From Pampus argenteus (Eukaryota; Chordata; Actinopteri; Scombriformes; Stromateidae), in contig CM072876.1 in the NCBI GenBank assembly GCA_036937835.1, positions 12,093,501 through 12,157,500 on the forward strand: DNA of 64,000 nt. Direction: 5' to 3'. Shown here in pieces: positions 26,740 through 37,850 of this stretch; the first letter of the stretch is position 1, and every line of letters begins with the position of its first letter. Both the position numbers and the translations under genes were made by a program. The notes beneath the pieces were generated by a model that had not been told where the DNA came from, searched no databases, and saw nothing but the letters and a program-made list of their open reading frames with translations.

Positions 26740-29700
26740 TAAGTCTATATCTTATCTGGGCAGCTCAGGCCATTTGGCTTTGGACGTAGAGCAGAACATT
26801 TTTAGCCAAAATAAGAATTAAAAGTTTCCCTGCACATGCTGAGAGCCACTACTGGAGTCTTTGTCCTTTATCAGCAAATTATAATGAATACATTTCTTTA
26901 TTTATCTGCTCCCTCTGTCCCTCTTTTTCTCATTTCTTCTGTCCATTTCTTCTCCAAATTTCAGGACTTTGTGTTTTATGCCCCGAGGCTGCGCATAAAC
27001 AAGCGCATCCTGCAGCTGTGTATGGGCAACCACGAGCTCTACATGCGCCGCCGCAAGCCAGACACAATTGAGGTGCAGCAGATGAAGGCCCAGGCCAGAG
27101 AGGAGAAGCAACAGAAACAGATGGAGAGGTAAAAGCAAGACAGATATGTTGAATGTAGTCGATTTTTTGTTTGAGTTTCTTCCAAAAATGAGTTCTAAAC
27201 AAAAATCAACACAACAAATCATAATGTAATAAACTCAATAAACAATAATGTTATGATGATTGATCTTACAGTATACTATACTATAGTTCAATAAATATTT
27301 ATATTATTTATAGTTAAATTAAGGAGTCTGGGGACTATAACTAATTCTTATTTTATAGCTTTTGTTTTATGTCTAATGTAATGCATAATGTTGGAACAGT
27401 TATTCCAGTATATTGTTCGTTTACTGTCGTTATTTTGCATCAGTTAATTGATGTTTATTTTAGTCCTAAAGTAAAAAACTAAACTACAATAAAAACAGCC
27501 ACAAAATACAACAATTAGACTGTCTCTCTGTCAATTTTCAAACATCTAATCATCGCAGCTCTGTAAGAGTTTCTGTATTCTCAAACCACATCTTTATTTA
27601 AAAGAAAATAATTGATAATGAATTTTAACATGTGCCATAATACTGACCACTTTTATATTGTATTACTTTAAACATGTGGCTTCACCACGAGATAATGCCA
27701 TCCATGTAGTAGATTAAGGCCAGCAGAGCACCGATAAAAAGTTTGACCTCGTTCTTTGCTGACTGAACCAGCTTTACTAACAGCAGATACTATTGTTAGC
27801 CGAGCTCACAGGTAGTCTGCCTTTAATTCATGCAGTTCAACATGTAAATTGAAAGTACCATTCACTAATGCAGCATTCCTTTCCAAGTAACAGGGAATGT
27901 ACTTCCTGAATGAGCTGAACTGAAAGTGAATGGATGTTGACGCCGGTCTCAGCTACAGCTGTCGGCACGCTGTCTGTCCTGTACAGCTGTTTAAACATGG
28001 TGATGTAACGCGGAGCAGACAACACAGTAAATACCAGTGAGAGAGCCATTAGATCACCAGGCCCCAGCAGACAGAGTTAAGAGTTCACACACAGTAGCTG
28101 ATAGTGGTCAGTGCCTATGAGAGAGTCTGGGCTGTTGTCCAAATGTAGATACAAGATGGTTTGTGATGAGTCCCTCAAGAACCTAACTTAATTAAACCCT
28201 CTGGGAGATATCAGGTTGTTGCTTCAGTAATAGTAACATAATGCAAGGACATGCAGAAGGCTGGTATATAAAACAAGTAGTAAATACAATAATGTTATGC
28301 AAATTGTGTAAAAGGAAAAGTGCAGTAAATACAAAGCACGACATGTTTACTTGCACGCATACACAGGAAGCCACTAAAAGCAGCACATAGATAAAGCACC
28401 ATTGTTTGCCTTATTTGCATGTGTGGTAAATAAGATGTATTTTTAGTTACGGACTTGGATAAAAATCATGGGTAAATCACTGATTGACTCATTCACAGGC
28501 GGCAGCATGCTGCTGTAGCAGCTGTTTTCTTCCACCTGTCATAGGATCTTAACACTGTTATTTAGTGAATTGTGTTGCCAAATGCTTGTAAATGCGGTGC
28601 AGTTTCGAATTAATGTGTGAGATAAATTATATTTAGATGTGGATGCTTTATTTGTTTGCTTGTTTTTTGACCAGAGCTGCATACATGGTGAATCTTGTAT
28701 GTCTCTGGATGTATGGCTTGTATGAGTGTTGACAGAGTGTTGTTTTTTTTATTTACGTATCCGTGTGCTCAACAACTGTTGTTTTTCAGTCGGAGCTGAC
28801 AATATCGGCTCTGTCAGCTCTCTCTGTTGGCTCATAGCGGCTGTGTCTTATCTGCAGGGCCCAGCTGGAGAATGAGAAGAAGAAGAGGGAGGCCATTGAG
28901 AAAGAGAAAGAGCAGATGGAGCGAGAAAAGCAGGAGCTGATGTTGAGGCTCTACCAGTTCGAGGAAAAGACCAAGAAGGCAGAGAAAGGTGAGGGACGTG
29001 GTGGGGAGGGCCTGGCACTGCTCAGACTGCCCCCAGGGGCTTCTAGTGACAATAGAAAGTGTGTGAATGTGCAAATATTGTATATGTGATTGTGCAAGTA
29101 GGTTATGTATTAGGGGAGCTTGTTTTGTCAGCAGCATGGATGATGACGATTTGAATGTAATAATCTAACAACTGTAATTTTATCTGTGTATAAGAAGCCT
29201 TGCAATTTGTATGTTTCTTAGTTTTGTGTTTTAATTATATTTGGTTCAATATCCAAACTAGAAAAACAAACACTTCTAGTTTTACCTGTTTCTATCTCGT
29301 CTACTGGCAGTAAAACAGAACACTAATTTTAATTGATATTAGAAAGCAGGTCACTTCCGGCTCACAAAGTTGCCTGATCATAAAAAAAATAGTGCCAAAT
29401 GATTTGCTGTGTTTGTGTTTAAATGCTTTAAATACCAGCAGATTATGAACTATGAAACCTTGAATAATACAATATCTAAATAGATGCCAGTATTATTTTA
29501 CTGGTATATTATGCTATTTTATCAACTACAACCATTGGTTGGTAATATTTCTGTAGCAGTATTGTCATTGCAGTCATTATGCTTTAGTAATTTTACAATG
29601 TTAGTAACTTTAGAGATGTTTTATTGTTATGGAAAATGTTGACAGCGTTTACAAATGTATTTGTATTTGTTGATATTTGTTTCAAACAAATAAAGAGTTG

Positions 29701-31656
29701 TGGTTTTGCTCAAAGATTATAATGACAGCTGAAAACAAGCAATGTTTAAGAAATCTTTTTAAATCAAATCAAATCGAATCAAATTTTATTTATATAGCCC
29801 AAAATCACAAAATAAATTTGTCTCAGAGGGCTTTACAATCTGTACAGGGAGTGACACCCTCTGTCCTTAGACCCTCGATTCAAGTGAGGAAAAACTTGCC
29901 CACCAAAAAACCTTTTAACAGGGAAAAAGGTGAAAGAAACCTCAGGAAGAGCCACAGAGGAGGGATCCCTCTCCTAGGACGGACAGACGTGCAATGATGT
30001 CACATGTACAGAACACATCAACACACACATATTGTACAATTACAATGGATGATAAAATGAGAATGAATGATGAATTATTACAGTAGCAGTGGAACCTGTG
30101 AGAGACACAGATGCACAGCAGCAAATCATTACATAACTATAAACTGTAATGGGGATATGGTAACAATGATGACGGTGACAACACATGCAGCAGACGCTAC
30201 ACAGGACCACAGCAGCAGGCAGAGTCCACAAGAACCTGCTGGACGAGAGAGCACAGAAACTCTGGGGAAGAAGTTTAGTTAGTAACATGATAGATAGATG
30301 GATAGATGAGCTCTTTTAGATATGATGGTGCCTGACCATGAAGAGCTTTGTATGTTAGTAGAAGAATTTTAAATTCTATTCTAGCCTTTACTATTCTAGA
30401 CTTTACCGGGTAGCCAGTGCAAGGAAGCCAAAATGGGAGAGATGTGATCTCTGATCTTGGTTCCTGTCAGAACACGTGCAGCAGCATTCTGAATCAGCTG
30501 CAAACTCTTAAGAGATTTATTAGAGCAGCCTGATAACAAAGAGTTACAATAGTCCAGCCTAGAAGTAACAACTGCATAGACTAGTTTTTCTGCATCCGCT
30601 TGAGAAATGCGGAAATTTTTAGTACGTTACGATGGCATGATGGCTAAAATGGTGCGAGCAAAACCATAAAGCACTATGGATTTGATGAAACGCAGGTAAG
30701 TTAATGGAATTTCTCTCTTAGCTTAGCATTTGTCTCATATCGCTTCTTTCTCTCTTGTAATTGTAGATCTGCAGGACCAGCTCCAGAGAGCCATGATGTT
30801 AGAGCAGGAGCGGAGGAGAGCCGAGGAGGAGGCAGCTCGTCTGGAGGCAGAGCGTCAGGCTGCTCTGCTGGCTAAAGAGGAGCTGGCCCGCCACTCTGAG
30901 GACCAGAAGAAGAGTCAGGCACAGCTGGTCAGTATTTCTATGACTGTTCTTATCAACTTCAGTTTTTACAACACAAGCGAATTGCCTGAAGTGGCTCAAT
31001 TTAAATAGGGAAAAAAGGGGCTTTCTGATAGGGTTTTTTTAATGAAAAGAAGGCTTAGTTGGTTTAAATCTTGTAAGATAAGATGAATTGTCCAGGTCAG
31101 CACCAGATACATTGCATTGTGTAGAATATTCAACAGTGCCTGGCTATTGTAGCTCCAGACAAACCACTTAAAGCGTCCAGCTGGACCACACCCCGTCACT
31201 GCAGTCTAACCTCGCCCCGAGCTGCTCAGCTATACGGACCACCCACAGCAGTATGTGCTGCTCCTTTCTCCACTTTAACAGTCCTGACAATAAAGCTGTG
31301 GTTCCTTCGCCACATTCAGCCACTGACAGTCAAACACCGGCACAGTGTTATTGGACAAACACCTGCTGAGACACCCTGTTATACTTAAACCCTATTAAGA
31401 CGCTTGCGCAATGGATTAAGTGTCCAGGCGACTTCAACTGACTACGACTCACAAAGACATGTGGGAATCATGTTGAAAATGCATTGAACAATATTTAGCA
31501 TTAACTTACCCACCCGTGTAAAACCTATTAATACTAATGCAACACTGTGTCAAGGAATTTTTTACTGATTGGCCAGTTTTCCAGCTGAACACCTTTCACA
31601 AAACCAAATTTCACGGCCAAGTGCTTCAGAGTGGGTTGGAGTCTGTTCAGTATCTT

Positions 31657-31690
<34 letters not shown>

Positions 31691-33309
31691 CAACCAAAGC
31701 AGGTGCACCATTTAATACTGAGTCTGGTTAGTTCAGTCTGGTGAAAGACAAGTGGTTCACATTGTTGTGGTGGTCAGAAGGAATGTACCACAACACCCAC
31801 AGAGTCTGGTTACATTTCATCAGGTTGTTCTACTCAAAGCTCCACCTGCTTTTTTCCTGCTATTGCTGTTTTCATATTGATTTTACTCTGTTTTCTGGTA
31901 TTACTGAAAGCAGTCAAGAAATGTTGTTTTAATCTTCTTCTTGTTGTTTTTTTTGTTTGTTTGTTTTATAAATCACTTTAACTTTGTATATGCCCTTATG
32001 CCCAACATAAAGAAATGTTCTGCAGACAATGGAAATCAACAGTATCTGCTAATAGTTAATTTGTACTTTTACCTCTTCTTCAATAATCGTGTCTCTCTTT
32101 TGGTTTGTATCAGGCTGCAGAGCTGGAAGAGCACACGGCCAAGATCACCATGCTGGAGGAGGCCAAGAGACGCAAGGAGGAGGAGGCTGACTCATGGCAG
32201 CTCAGGGTGAGAGCTTTAACTGAAACTCATTCAGCTATTTTTGCCTGGTGGTAAAATTGAAGGTTATTTACAGCAGATAATTATATTATACTGTACCTGC
32301 AAAGGGGTTTTGTCGGTTTAGACTCTTTTCTTCTATTTCAAAATGTTTAACCAGAATGATACGATTACCAAACTGTCTAATGAACAAACTACCGTAGTTG
32401 TGAGTTAATTTGTTTGTGTTGCTGTAAGTGGGCATTGTGACACTAAAACATACCAAATACAAAAAGGGAGAGAAATCAAGTTTTCTACCACAGTTCAGGG
32501 AGCAAAAAGAGCAAACTGAGTGTCTTTCTGTCACTCTGTTCTCACCAGGCCAAAGAGGCTCAGGACGATCTGATGAGGACCAAGGAGGAGCTGCATATGG
32601 TGATGACAGCGCCTGCACCACCTCTACCTTTACCTCCCCCTCCCCCTATGTACGACAACGACGACAACAGCGACAGCGAGGAGAATGCCAGCACGCATAG
32701 TGCCGACCTGCAGACCGAAGGCATCAATGACCACCGCAACGAGGAGGATCGCCTGACTGAAGCCGAGAAGAACGAACGCGTCCAGAAACAGCTGAAGGTG
32801 AGGACAGTGTGATCAGAGGAAATGAACCCTATAAGTATCCCATGAGCTCAGCTGAGCTACATCACAGCTGTGTCTGGAGTCACTCCCTTTTTACTATATA
32901 TTTACTGTCCATCGTTTTATTTCAGTGTCATAAGGTGCGTTGACAGTAAATGACAGTACAGTCTGCCTGACTCAAAATGATTATGAGAGTAAAGAAGACC
33001 AATTATGTAAGGAGAAGATAACGAGGGGGTGTGATTTCAGACAGACGAGACAACAGTGGAGCTACAATAGTTTTCTTTTATGGTAGAATGACATTAGTGA
33101 CGGTGTCTGTCGGGTTTGTTCATCTCTCTTTCCTCTCCCCTCAGGCCCTGACCTCAGAGCTGGCTCAGGCACGTGATGAATCCAAGAATACCCAGAACGA
33201 CCTTCTCCACTGTGAGAACGTCCGAGCCGGCCGAGACAAATACAAGACCCTGCGACAGATCAGGCAGGGCAACACCAAGCAGAGGATTGACGAGTTTGAA
33301 GCCTTATAA
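11814..33309 (+). CDS. ezr: Ezrin, complete (585 aa)
   Basis: Ezrin cross-links plasma-membrane proteins to cortical actin at microvilli. Thirteen coding exons join without a phase error: 11814-11825, 16362-16445, 20789-20884, 22915-23189, 23637-23720, 23829-23975, 26400-26496, 26965-27128, 28858-28988, 30767-30927, 32114-32206, 32549-32797, 33145-33309 (TAA). Residues 1-296 form the FERM domain (VNVRVTTVDAELEFAVQP, DITQKLFFLQVKEGILSD, LRINKRILQLCMGNHELYMR). About residues 300-465 are a charged helical coiled coil. A proline run (PPLPLPPPPP, around residues 473-482) separates ezrin and radixin from moesin. The C-ERMAD ends RQIRQGNTKQRIDEFEAL; the regulatory Thr in KYKTLRQ is residue 566, matching human T567. 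Length fits human ezrin (586 aa). The start exon encodes only MPKA. Teleosts have two ezrin copies, so this could be ezra or ezrb. Confidence 0.97.
11826..16361. other. Large ezrin intron after the start codon exon
   Basis: This 4.5-kb intron separates the four-codon start exon from the FERM exons. It holds an imperfect TCTA/TCTG microsatellite at 13991-14055 and a C run followed by (AC)n at 16185-16221, about 140 nt before the acceptor. An open frame at 14301-14861 has no splice or family support. No other gene is supported. Confidence 0.6.
16446..20788. other. Large ezrin intron between the second and third coding exons
   Basis: This 4.3-kb intron shows a short (ATT)n tract near 17220-17236 and scattered homopolymers. 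No exon or recognised repeat can be supported on either strand. First introns of ERM genes often carry enhancers, but nothing here identifies one. Confidence 0.5.
22365..22700. repeat. Dispersed teleost repeat copy (TTAGC-rich family)
   Basis: The copy starts near a phrase reading TTTCGGGGAATACAGTTATT and ends near TGTCTTTAAGCTAAGCTGG. The same ordered phrases recur at 42145-42420 and, in part, at 59684-59760. This family is common in percomorph genomes; it looks non-coding and I cannot name its class with certainty. It lies in the ezrin intron before the 22915 exon. Confidence 0.5.
29762..30625 (-). mobile_element. Decayed 5'-truncated LINE (L2/Rex1-like reverse transcriptase end)
   Basis: On the minus strand, 30310-30570 encodes the typical end of an L2/CR1-type reverse transcriptase: LDYCNSLLSGCSNKSLKSLQ, then LIQNAAARVLTG, DHISPILASLHWLP and, after stops and a frame change, LLLTYKALHGQAPSYL. 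The 3' end, towards 29762, carries a GGGCTATATAAATAAAATTT-type tail that runs into an (ATTTG)n-like end, as expected of a LINE 3' terminus. Stop codons and at least one frameshift show it is dead. It sits in the ezrin intron between exons 28858-28988 and 30767-30927, opposite to ezrin. Family assignment is by resemblance; Rex1 is also possible. Confidence 0.75.
31658..31687. repeat. (CA)n microsatellite in an ezrin intron
   Basis: About 14 CA units. Similar CA tracts occur in this gene at 16194-16221 and 26709-26734. Confidence 0.8.
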
Positions 33310-34680
33310 GAAGCCTCCGGCCTTCAGCCACTTACCCTTTCTGAATGGTCACTACATCTCGCTCCTCGGCTGACACATGTCAACATGCAGAAAGAAACAC
33401 GCTCAAACTCAAAAACACACATCAGTTGCAGACTAAACTGGAGCAGTATAAGCACAGCAGAAGCATCAATTGCACAGAGTCCTGCTGAGAGGTTGTCGGC
33501 AGTATGCAGGGCTTTGCAAATCCTTTGAAGAAAACTTAGTGCCAAAACATTTTCTCTTCTTAGATTTTCAGATCTTATTTGTGTATTTGATTGTGTAATT
33601 TGATCATTTAAGACCAAATCATTATTGTTTTAACCAGGGGTGGGATAAGTAGAGGGACTAGCCAAATTTTATTATTTCAAGATGTGCACATAGAGTATGT
33701 AATCTAAAACGTTGCTTCTTTTCGATGTCTGTCGCTTGTTGTGTAGGCAGAAAAGGACAATTTGTCGTTTCATAGCGACCACTCAGAAAGGGGAAAACAG
33801 TATACACACAAAAACATGTTTGTTTTTGTTTTCCATTATATTTGAACACTTCCATTTATGTTTATTATTGCTATACAATAGTTCAAATTCATGCCTAGTT
33901 TAATATTTATACTGTATATGGGACATTTAAAAAGGGTATTTCATCTTGGTTTGTATATTTTTGCTATCTAACTAATGAAAATGAAAACATTTAATATGTT
34001 TCAAAGGTTTTATATATTGACCAAAATAATAGCAGTCTTACGTTCCATACATTTTCTTTTAGATCGCTAAATTAAAGAGATTTAATTGTAAATTATTATT
34101 TTTTACTGTAGGAAATATCCATCTGCATGCCATTAAATCATTTAAGGAGATTGATATCTATCTAGGTACTTTTGATTAGATTTTTTGCCTGCAGTTCACA
34201 GCTCTGTGTTGACTCGGACACTTTAATATATTGTATTTCTGTCTAATCTGTGTCATGTCGCTGTTGAGTGATATTTAAGCAGGTGCTGTGTGCTTTTACC
34301 CTCTTAAGTGGCCTTTCTCTCTGGCTGACCCTTCGCAGACAGACACTTGGTCTTCATTTTTAAGCCAAGGTGCATAGTCTCAAAATATGGCTGTAACTTT
34401 GAAAACCTTTTTATAGCTTTTTTTTTTCTAGTGTTAAACCTCCACTGAGGTTAAAAAGAGGGTTGAGGTGAATGCAAGAGTTTTTATTTTGCAGTTTGGT
34501 CACAATGGACTGACCCAGACAGTCACCAACGTGTCATTCTCCTCTCTCTGGACATGGACTAGAGTAGCACATACTGACACTGTAATGGAAACACACAGCT
34601 CTGCTGACCTTTGTATATGTGCAGGATTTTATAATAAGGTGTTCATCATATTGGCAATAAAAAAAAATCTATGATTACTC
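33310..34680 (+). other. Ezrin 3'UTR with poly(A) signal
   Basis: About 1.35 kb of AT-rich sequence follows the stop, with no further splice-supported frame. A canonical AATAAA lies at 34656-34661 and continues as a short A run, which is a credible transcript end. Several ATTTA-type words lie between 33840 and 34110. Confidence 0.6.
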
Positions 34681-34859
34681 ATCAAATTGTACTTGTTTTG
34701 TACAGTATGTTATGAAAAGGTGTTGTCCACATACTTTTGTGTACTTTTGAAACGGGAATGTTGTTTATGGTTGGTTATATTGAGTCTCTATCTTATTATT
34801 GTTCTCAGGTGAGGAGCCTGTTGGAGGCTGTTGTAGCAGCCTATTGATGCCCATGTTTT

Positions 34860-35245
34860 TTGGCCACGTTTGAGGCACGCTACACGTCCACCAGACTGAA
34901 ATACCTGAACTATTGACTGTTGAAATTCATGGTTCCCAGAGGATGAATCCTTATTCCTATCAGTACTTTGTGTTTAGCACTGATATAGCAAATGTTAGCA
35001 TGCTACCATGCTAAACTGAGCTGATGTAAACAATGTTATTGTGGTGGTATTAGCATGTAGCTCAAATGTAGCCTCACAGAGATGCTAGCTTGATTATAGT
35101 CTTGTTGAGTAGGATATCAACTATCACATGGGTGTAATGACCGGGTTTAAAGGACAGGTTCACAATTTTCCAAGGCTGTCTTCAAACAACAATCAGGTGG
35201 CCATATTAACATTGATAGAGATTTTCTCCACTGTAATCATGTAGT
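34860..35245. repeat. Dispersed teleost repeat, GTTAGCATGCTA family, with adjoining second element
   Basis: The stretch 34985-35115 has the phrases GTTAGCATGCTACCATGCTAA and TAGCCTCACAGAGATGCTAGC in that order, which I recognise as a very common percomorph interspersed repeat. Directly after it, 35145-35225 (AAAGGACAGGTTCACAATTT onwards) matches another common teleost repeat. Neither is coding. The first phrase above is quoted only in part; the full stretch lies at 34994-35014. Confidence 0.5.
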
Positions 35246-35477
35246 AAATGAAATACAGATTTCATTTTATAACATAAATGAAAGCATTTCTTTACAACAA
35301 ATGCTTGACTCAGCTCTTAAAAATGCAATCATGTGCCACATGAAGGTTTTGCAAACTGAATGAATCATGAATAGCTAACAGCTTATTACAGTATAGATAT
35401 AACAAACAGAAACGGGTTCCGTCTGTTGACTGGTACCGTCATGTTTTCCGGCTATTGACATTGGCGAGGACTTGCGA

Positions 35478-35532
35478 GCTGACGTCATACCTCTTGTAGG
35501 GCATCAGCAACACTGGTTGCCATGGTGACCCT
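35478..35532. promoter_or_regulatory. CRE plus RFX X-box cluster
   Basis: A perfect CRE, TGACGTCA, lies at 35480-35487. An almost perfect X-box, GGTTGCCATGGTGACC, lies at 35515-35530 and fits the RFX consensus GTNRCC-N2-RGYAAC with one change. The flanks are less AT-rich than the spacer around them. No gene start was established here: a short minus-strand frame beginning ATGGCAACC has a donor-like GTATGA but no partner exon. It may be an isolated enhancer or the promoter of an unrecognised transcript. Confidence 0.4.
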
Positions 35533-35588
35533 GGGAAGGAGGGACACACACACACACACAGTGTGATCTGTTGAAATGTAATTGAACA

Positions 35589-35640
35589 TAGATAGATAGA
35601 TAGATAGATACTTTATTAATCCCAAAAACTGGGAAATTGG
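35589..35640. repeat. (GATA)n next to an RTE/Rex3-like 3' end
   Basis: A GATA tract leads into ACTTTATTAATCCC and then GGGAAATT. This pairing of a GATA repeat with a TTTATTGATCCC-like word is the usual 3' terminus of RTE-type (Rex3-like) retroelements in fish. Only the end is present. Confidence 0.45.
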
Positions 35641-37018
35641 AGAAATTATAATTACTCTGTTCCTACATTCAATCCAAAACATTACTGTTAACTGATTCAT
35701 TTCAATATGGCTACAGTACCCCTCCACCCTTCCCTAAACATGTGTACTGACCAAATATTTGGACAAATTGTACTTTGCATTGGCAACTTTGTTCTGGCAA
35801 CTTTCCTGCCAATAAAGTCCTTAGCATAGAATTAAAAGTTAATGAAGGACTCCGGGTCAGTGACATCACTGCTCAATCTACAGAAAAGTAGTTATTTTTC
35901 TTCTTCTTCTTCTACTTCTTCTTCATGGAGATGTGAAACCAGAGACTGAGCATGTCTTTCACACGCTGCTTAGACGGAGACAAGAAAGGCCTCATTGTAC
36001 AGACGGAACATGCTGAAGAGTGCCTGCCTGCCCCTGAATGCTTGTGAAATAACTCAAACTGCTTCCTGTGACTGGCGGGTGTGTCTCCAAATTTCATTTG
36101 TGAGAAATATTATCCCAGTGTCTTTTCCACTAATTTCATTTGCATGGATGTTTAGCTGCTTGACTTCTCTGATAAAACATCACTTTAAAGAGGAAATTGG
36201 GTTTGAAAGATACCTTGAATGCAGCAGAGTGGCCTCTATTCTAAGTTAAAACTGGATTGTTAACATTTCTCCTAAATCCCCCATATGTTCAAATACGTTT
36301 AAATTGTATAATACACTATAATGTTGTTGTAAGCAGACTTTTCAGTGTACTTTTCAACAATTATAACGTCTATGAAGCATCTATAACTGTGTATATATAA
36401 CTGTGTAATTATATTACACTGTAGCTGTAATTATATTAATAATGACTCATGAATTTAACTCATGAAGACAAAAACTAAAAGGAGGGTAAATATTGAACTT
36501 GCATTTGTCAAATGGAGAGAAAGATTAATCCAAATAAATGCTAACGTTGCTCCATGTCTGCTGTATATGTAAATAGGCAACGCTGCCTACACGTTCGCCA
36601 TATCATCTTTATAATGTGACAGTATATCAGTGGAGCTTTTTTCATTTCCCCTAAGTGGCCAAAACAGTCTGATGAAGCAAGAATTTCACACTCAAAGTCC
36701 TGTTACTACAATTATCCCAGAGCTTTCAACTGCATATCATGGCTTTCATTAGCAAATGGAGCGGCTGGGGAGTCAAAAATCTACAAATACATACTTTATT
36801 AATAAATATAATCAAATAAATCAATCAATAAATAAATACATATACTGTACATATTTCATGCTTGTATACAATATAAAGACACGTCACATGTCACACTGTC
36901 AATTATGTCATGAATTAACTGTTACAAATGCATCATGGGAGGAGTTGTAGTTAAAGTTGAGTTAAAGAGTTCCATGAGAAATTTGTTGTGGAAAATCTCT
37001 GTTGTTACTGAGGTCTAT

Positions 37019-37145
37019 TCAAGCCTCTCCCAGCAGGGGTCTCTCAGATAGCCACGTGGGGCTTTGGTCCCACAGCTCCAGGTTCAGAGATCCATCAAAC
37101 AGCCGCTGAGCCCGGTTTCACCCTCAGAAATGGGAAAGTTCTCTG
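37019..37145 (-). pseudogene. Possible remnant of a sytl3 C2B exon
   Basis: On the minus strand, 37142-37113 reads RTFPFLRVKP, like the TFVF-GV-P-DL strand of Slp C2B domains. After a single frame change, 37090-37022 reads SLNLELWDQSPTWLSERPL followed by LGEA and TGA, like the LELTVWDQ...NDRLLGG segment. Order and spacing fit one C2B exon carrying an indel. It lies about 700 nt beyond the sytl3 stop, on the same strand. The match is short and judged from memory of the family, so it may be chance. Confidence 0.35.
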
Positions 37146-37539
37146 CCTGCTCCCAGAGTCCGACACCTAAACACAACAAACAAATAGCCGTGTAAACACA
37201 CCCTCACGCCTATTGAAACACTTACACTCTTAATGCATTCATGAACACACACACACACCAGAATACACATTACACACCTCACAGGGCTGCAGACACTGAA
37301 GTGTACAAACAAAGAGATATACGCATGACCACAAAGAGGTGTTATTTACACTCTGACGCAGGCGTTCTGACTCATGTTTGCATTAATGGGAAGGTGTTTT
37401 AGCAGCTTTGATAAGGGCCGTCGATTATTGCCGTGTGGCTCAACCCTGACAGGAGCAAGACAACATGACGCTCACAGTAGTCTCTAAAAGAAAGGTTCTT
37501 CTGACCTCTAGTGCTGGAATAAGAGATCCTCAAGATGAT

Positions 37540-37850
37540 GAGTGCTGGAATATGGTGTCTTTATTTCTTTTTAAACACTCATATTTCTTTAAAAACTACT
37601 AAAAGTTGTCAAAACTGTAAAAAATTGTTGCACATAATGTCAAGATAAGCACACCAGAAAATACAGTGTGATCTACTATAATGATGCTAGAGGTTAAGAG
37701 ACTCTTCTAATTATAATTGACATAAATGGCAAACATTATGAGCTCCAATTCTTAGCTCACAGCTTTCAGAAAGACATGTCTCTTTTTCTTGCAGATATTT
37801 AAGGGAGCTGAGTGGCAGGAGCTCACCCTGATCACCACTTCTCCTCCATC
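37540..37850 (-). other. sytl3 3' end region
   Basis: After the TAG, the same frame continues DGGEVVIRV and reaches a donor-like AGG|GTGAGC around 37830-37826, so this stretch may be a decayed exon end rather than a native 3'UTR. AATAAA on the minus strand lies at 37565-37560 and could terminate a transcript that reads through the donor. Confidence 0.45.

Noticed and set aside
35485..35523. Minus-strand ATG frame (MATSVADALQE) with a donor-like GTATGA next to the X-box
   Set aside because: Only 11 codons, with no partner exon found and no resemblance to DYNLT1 or TMEM181, the genes expected near SYTL3 in mammals. Kept only as a regulatory observation.
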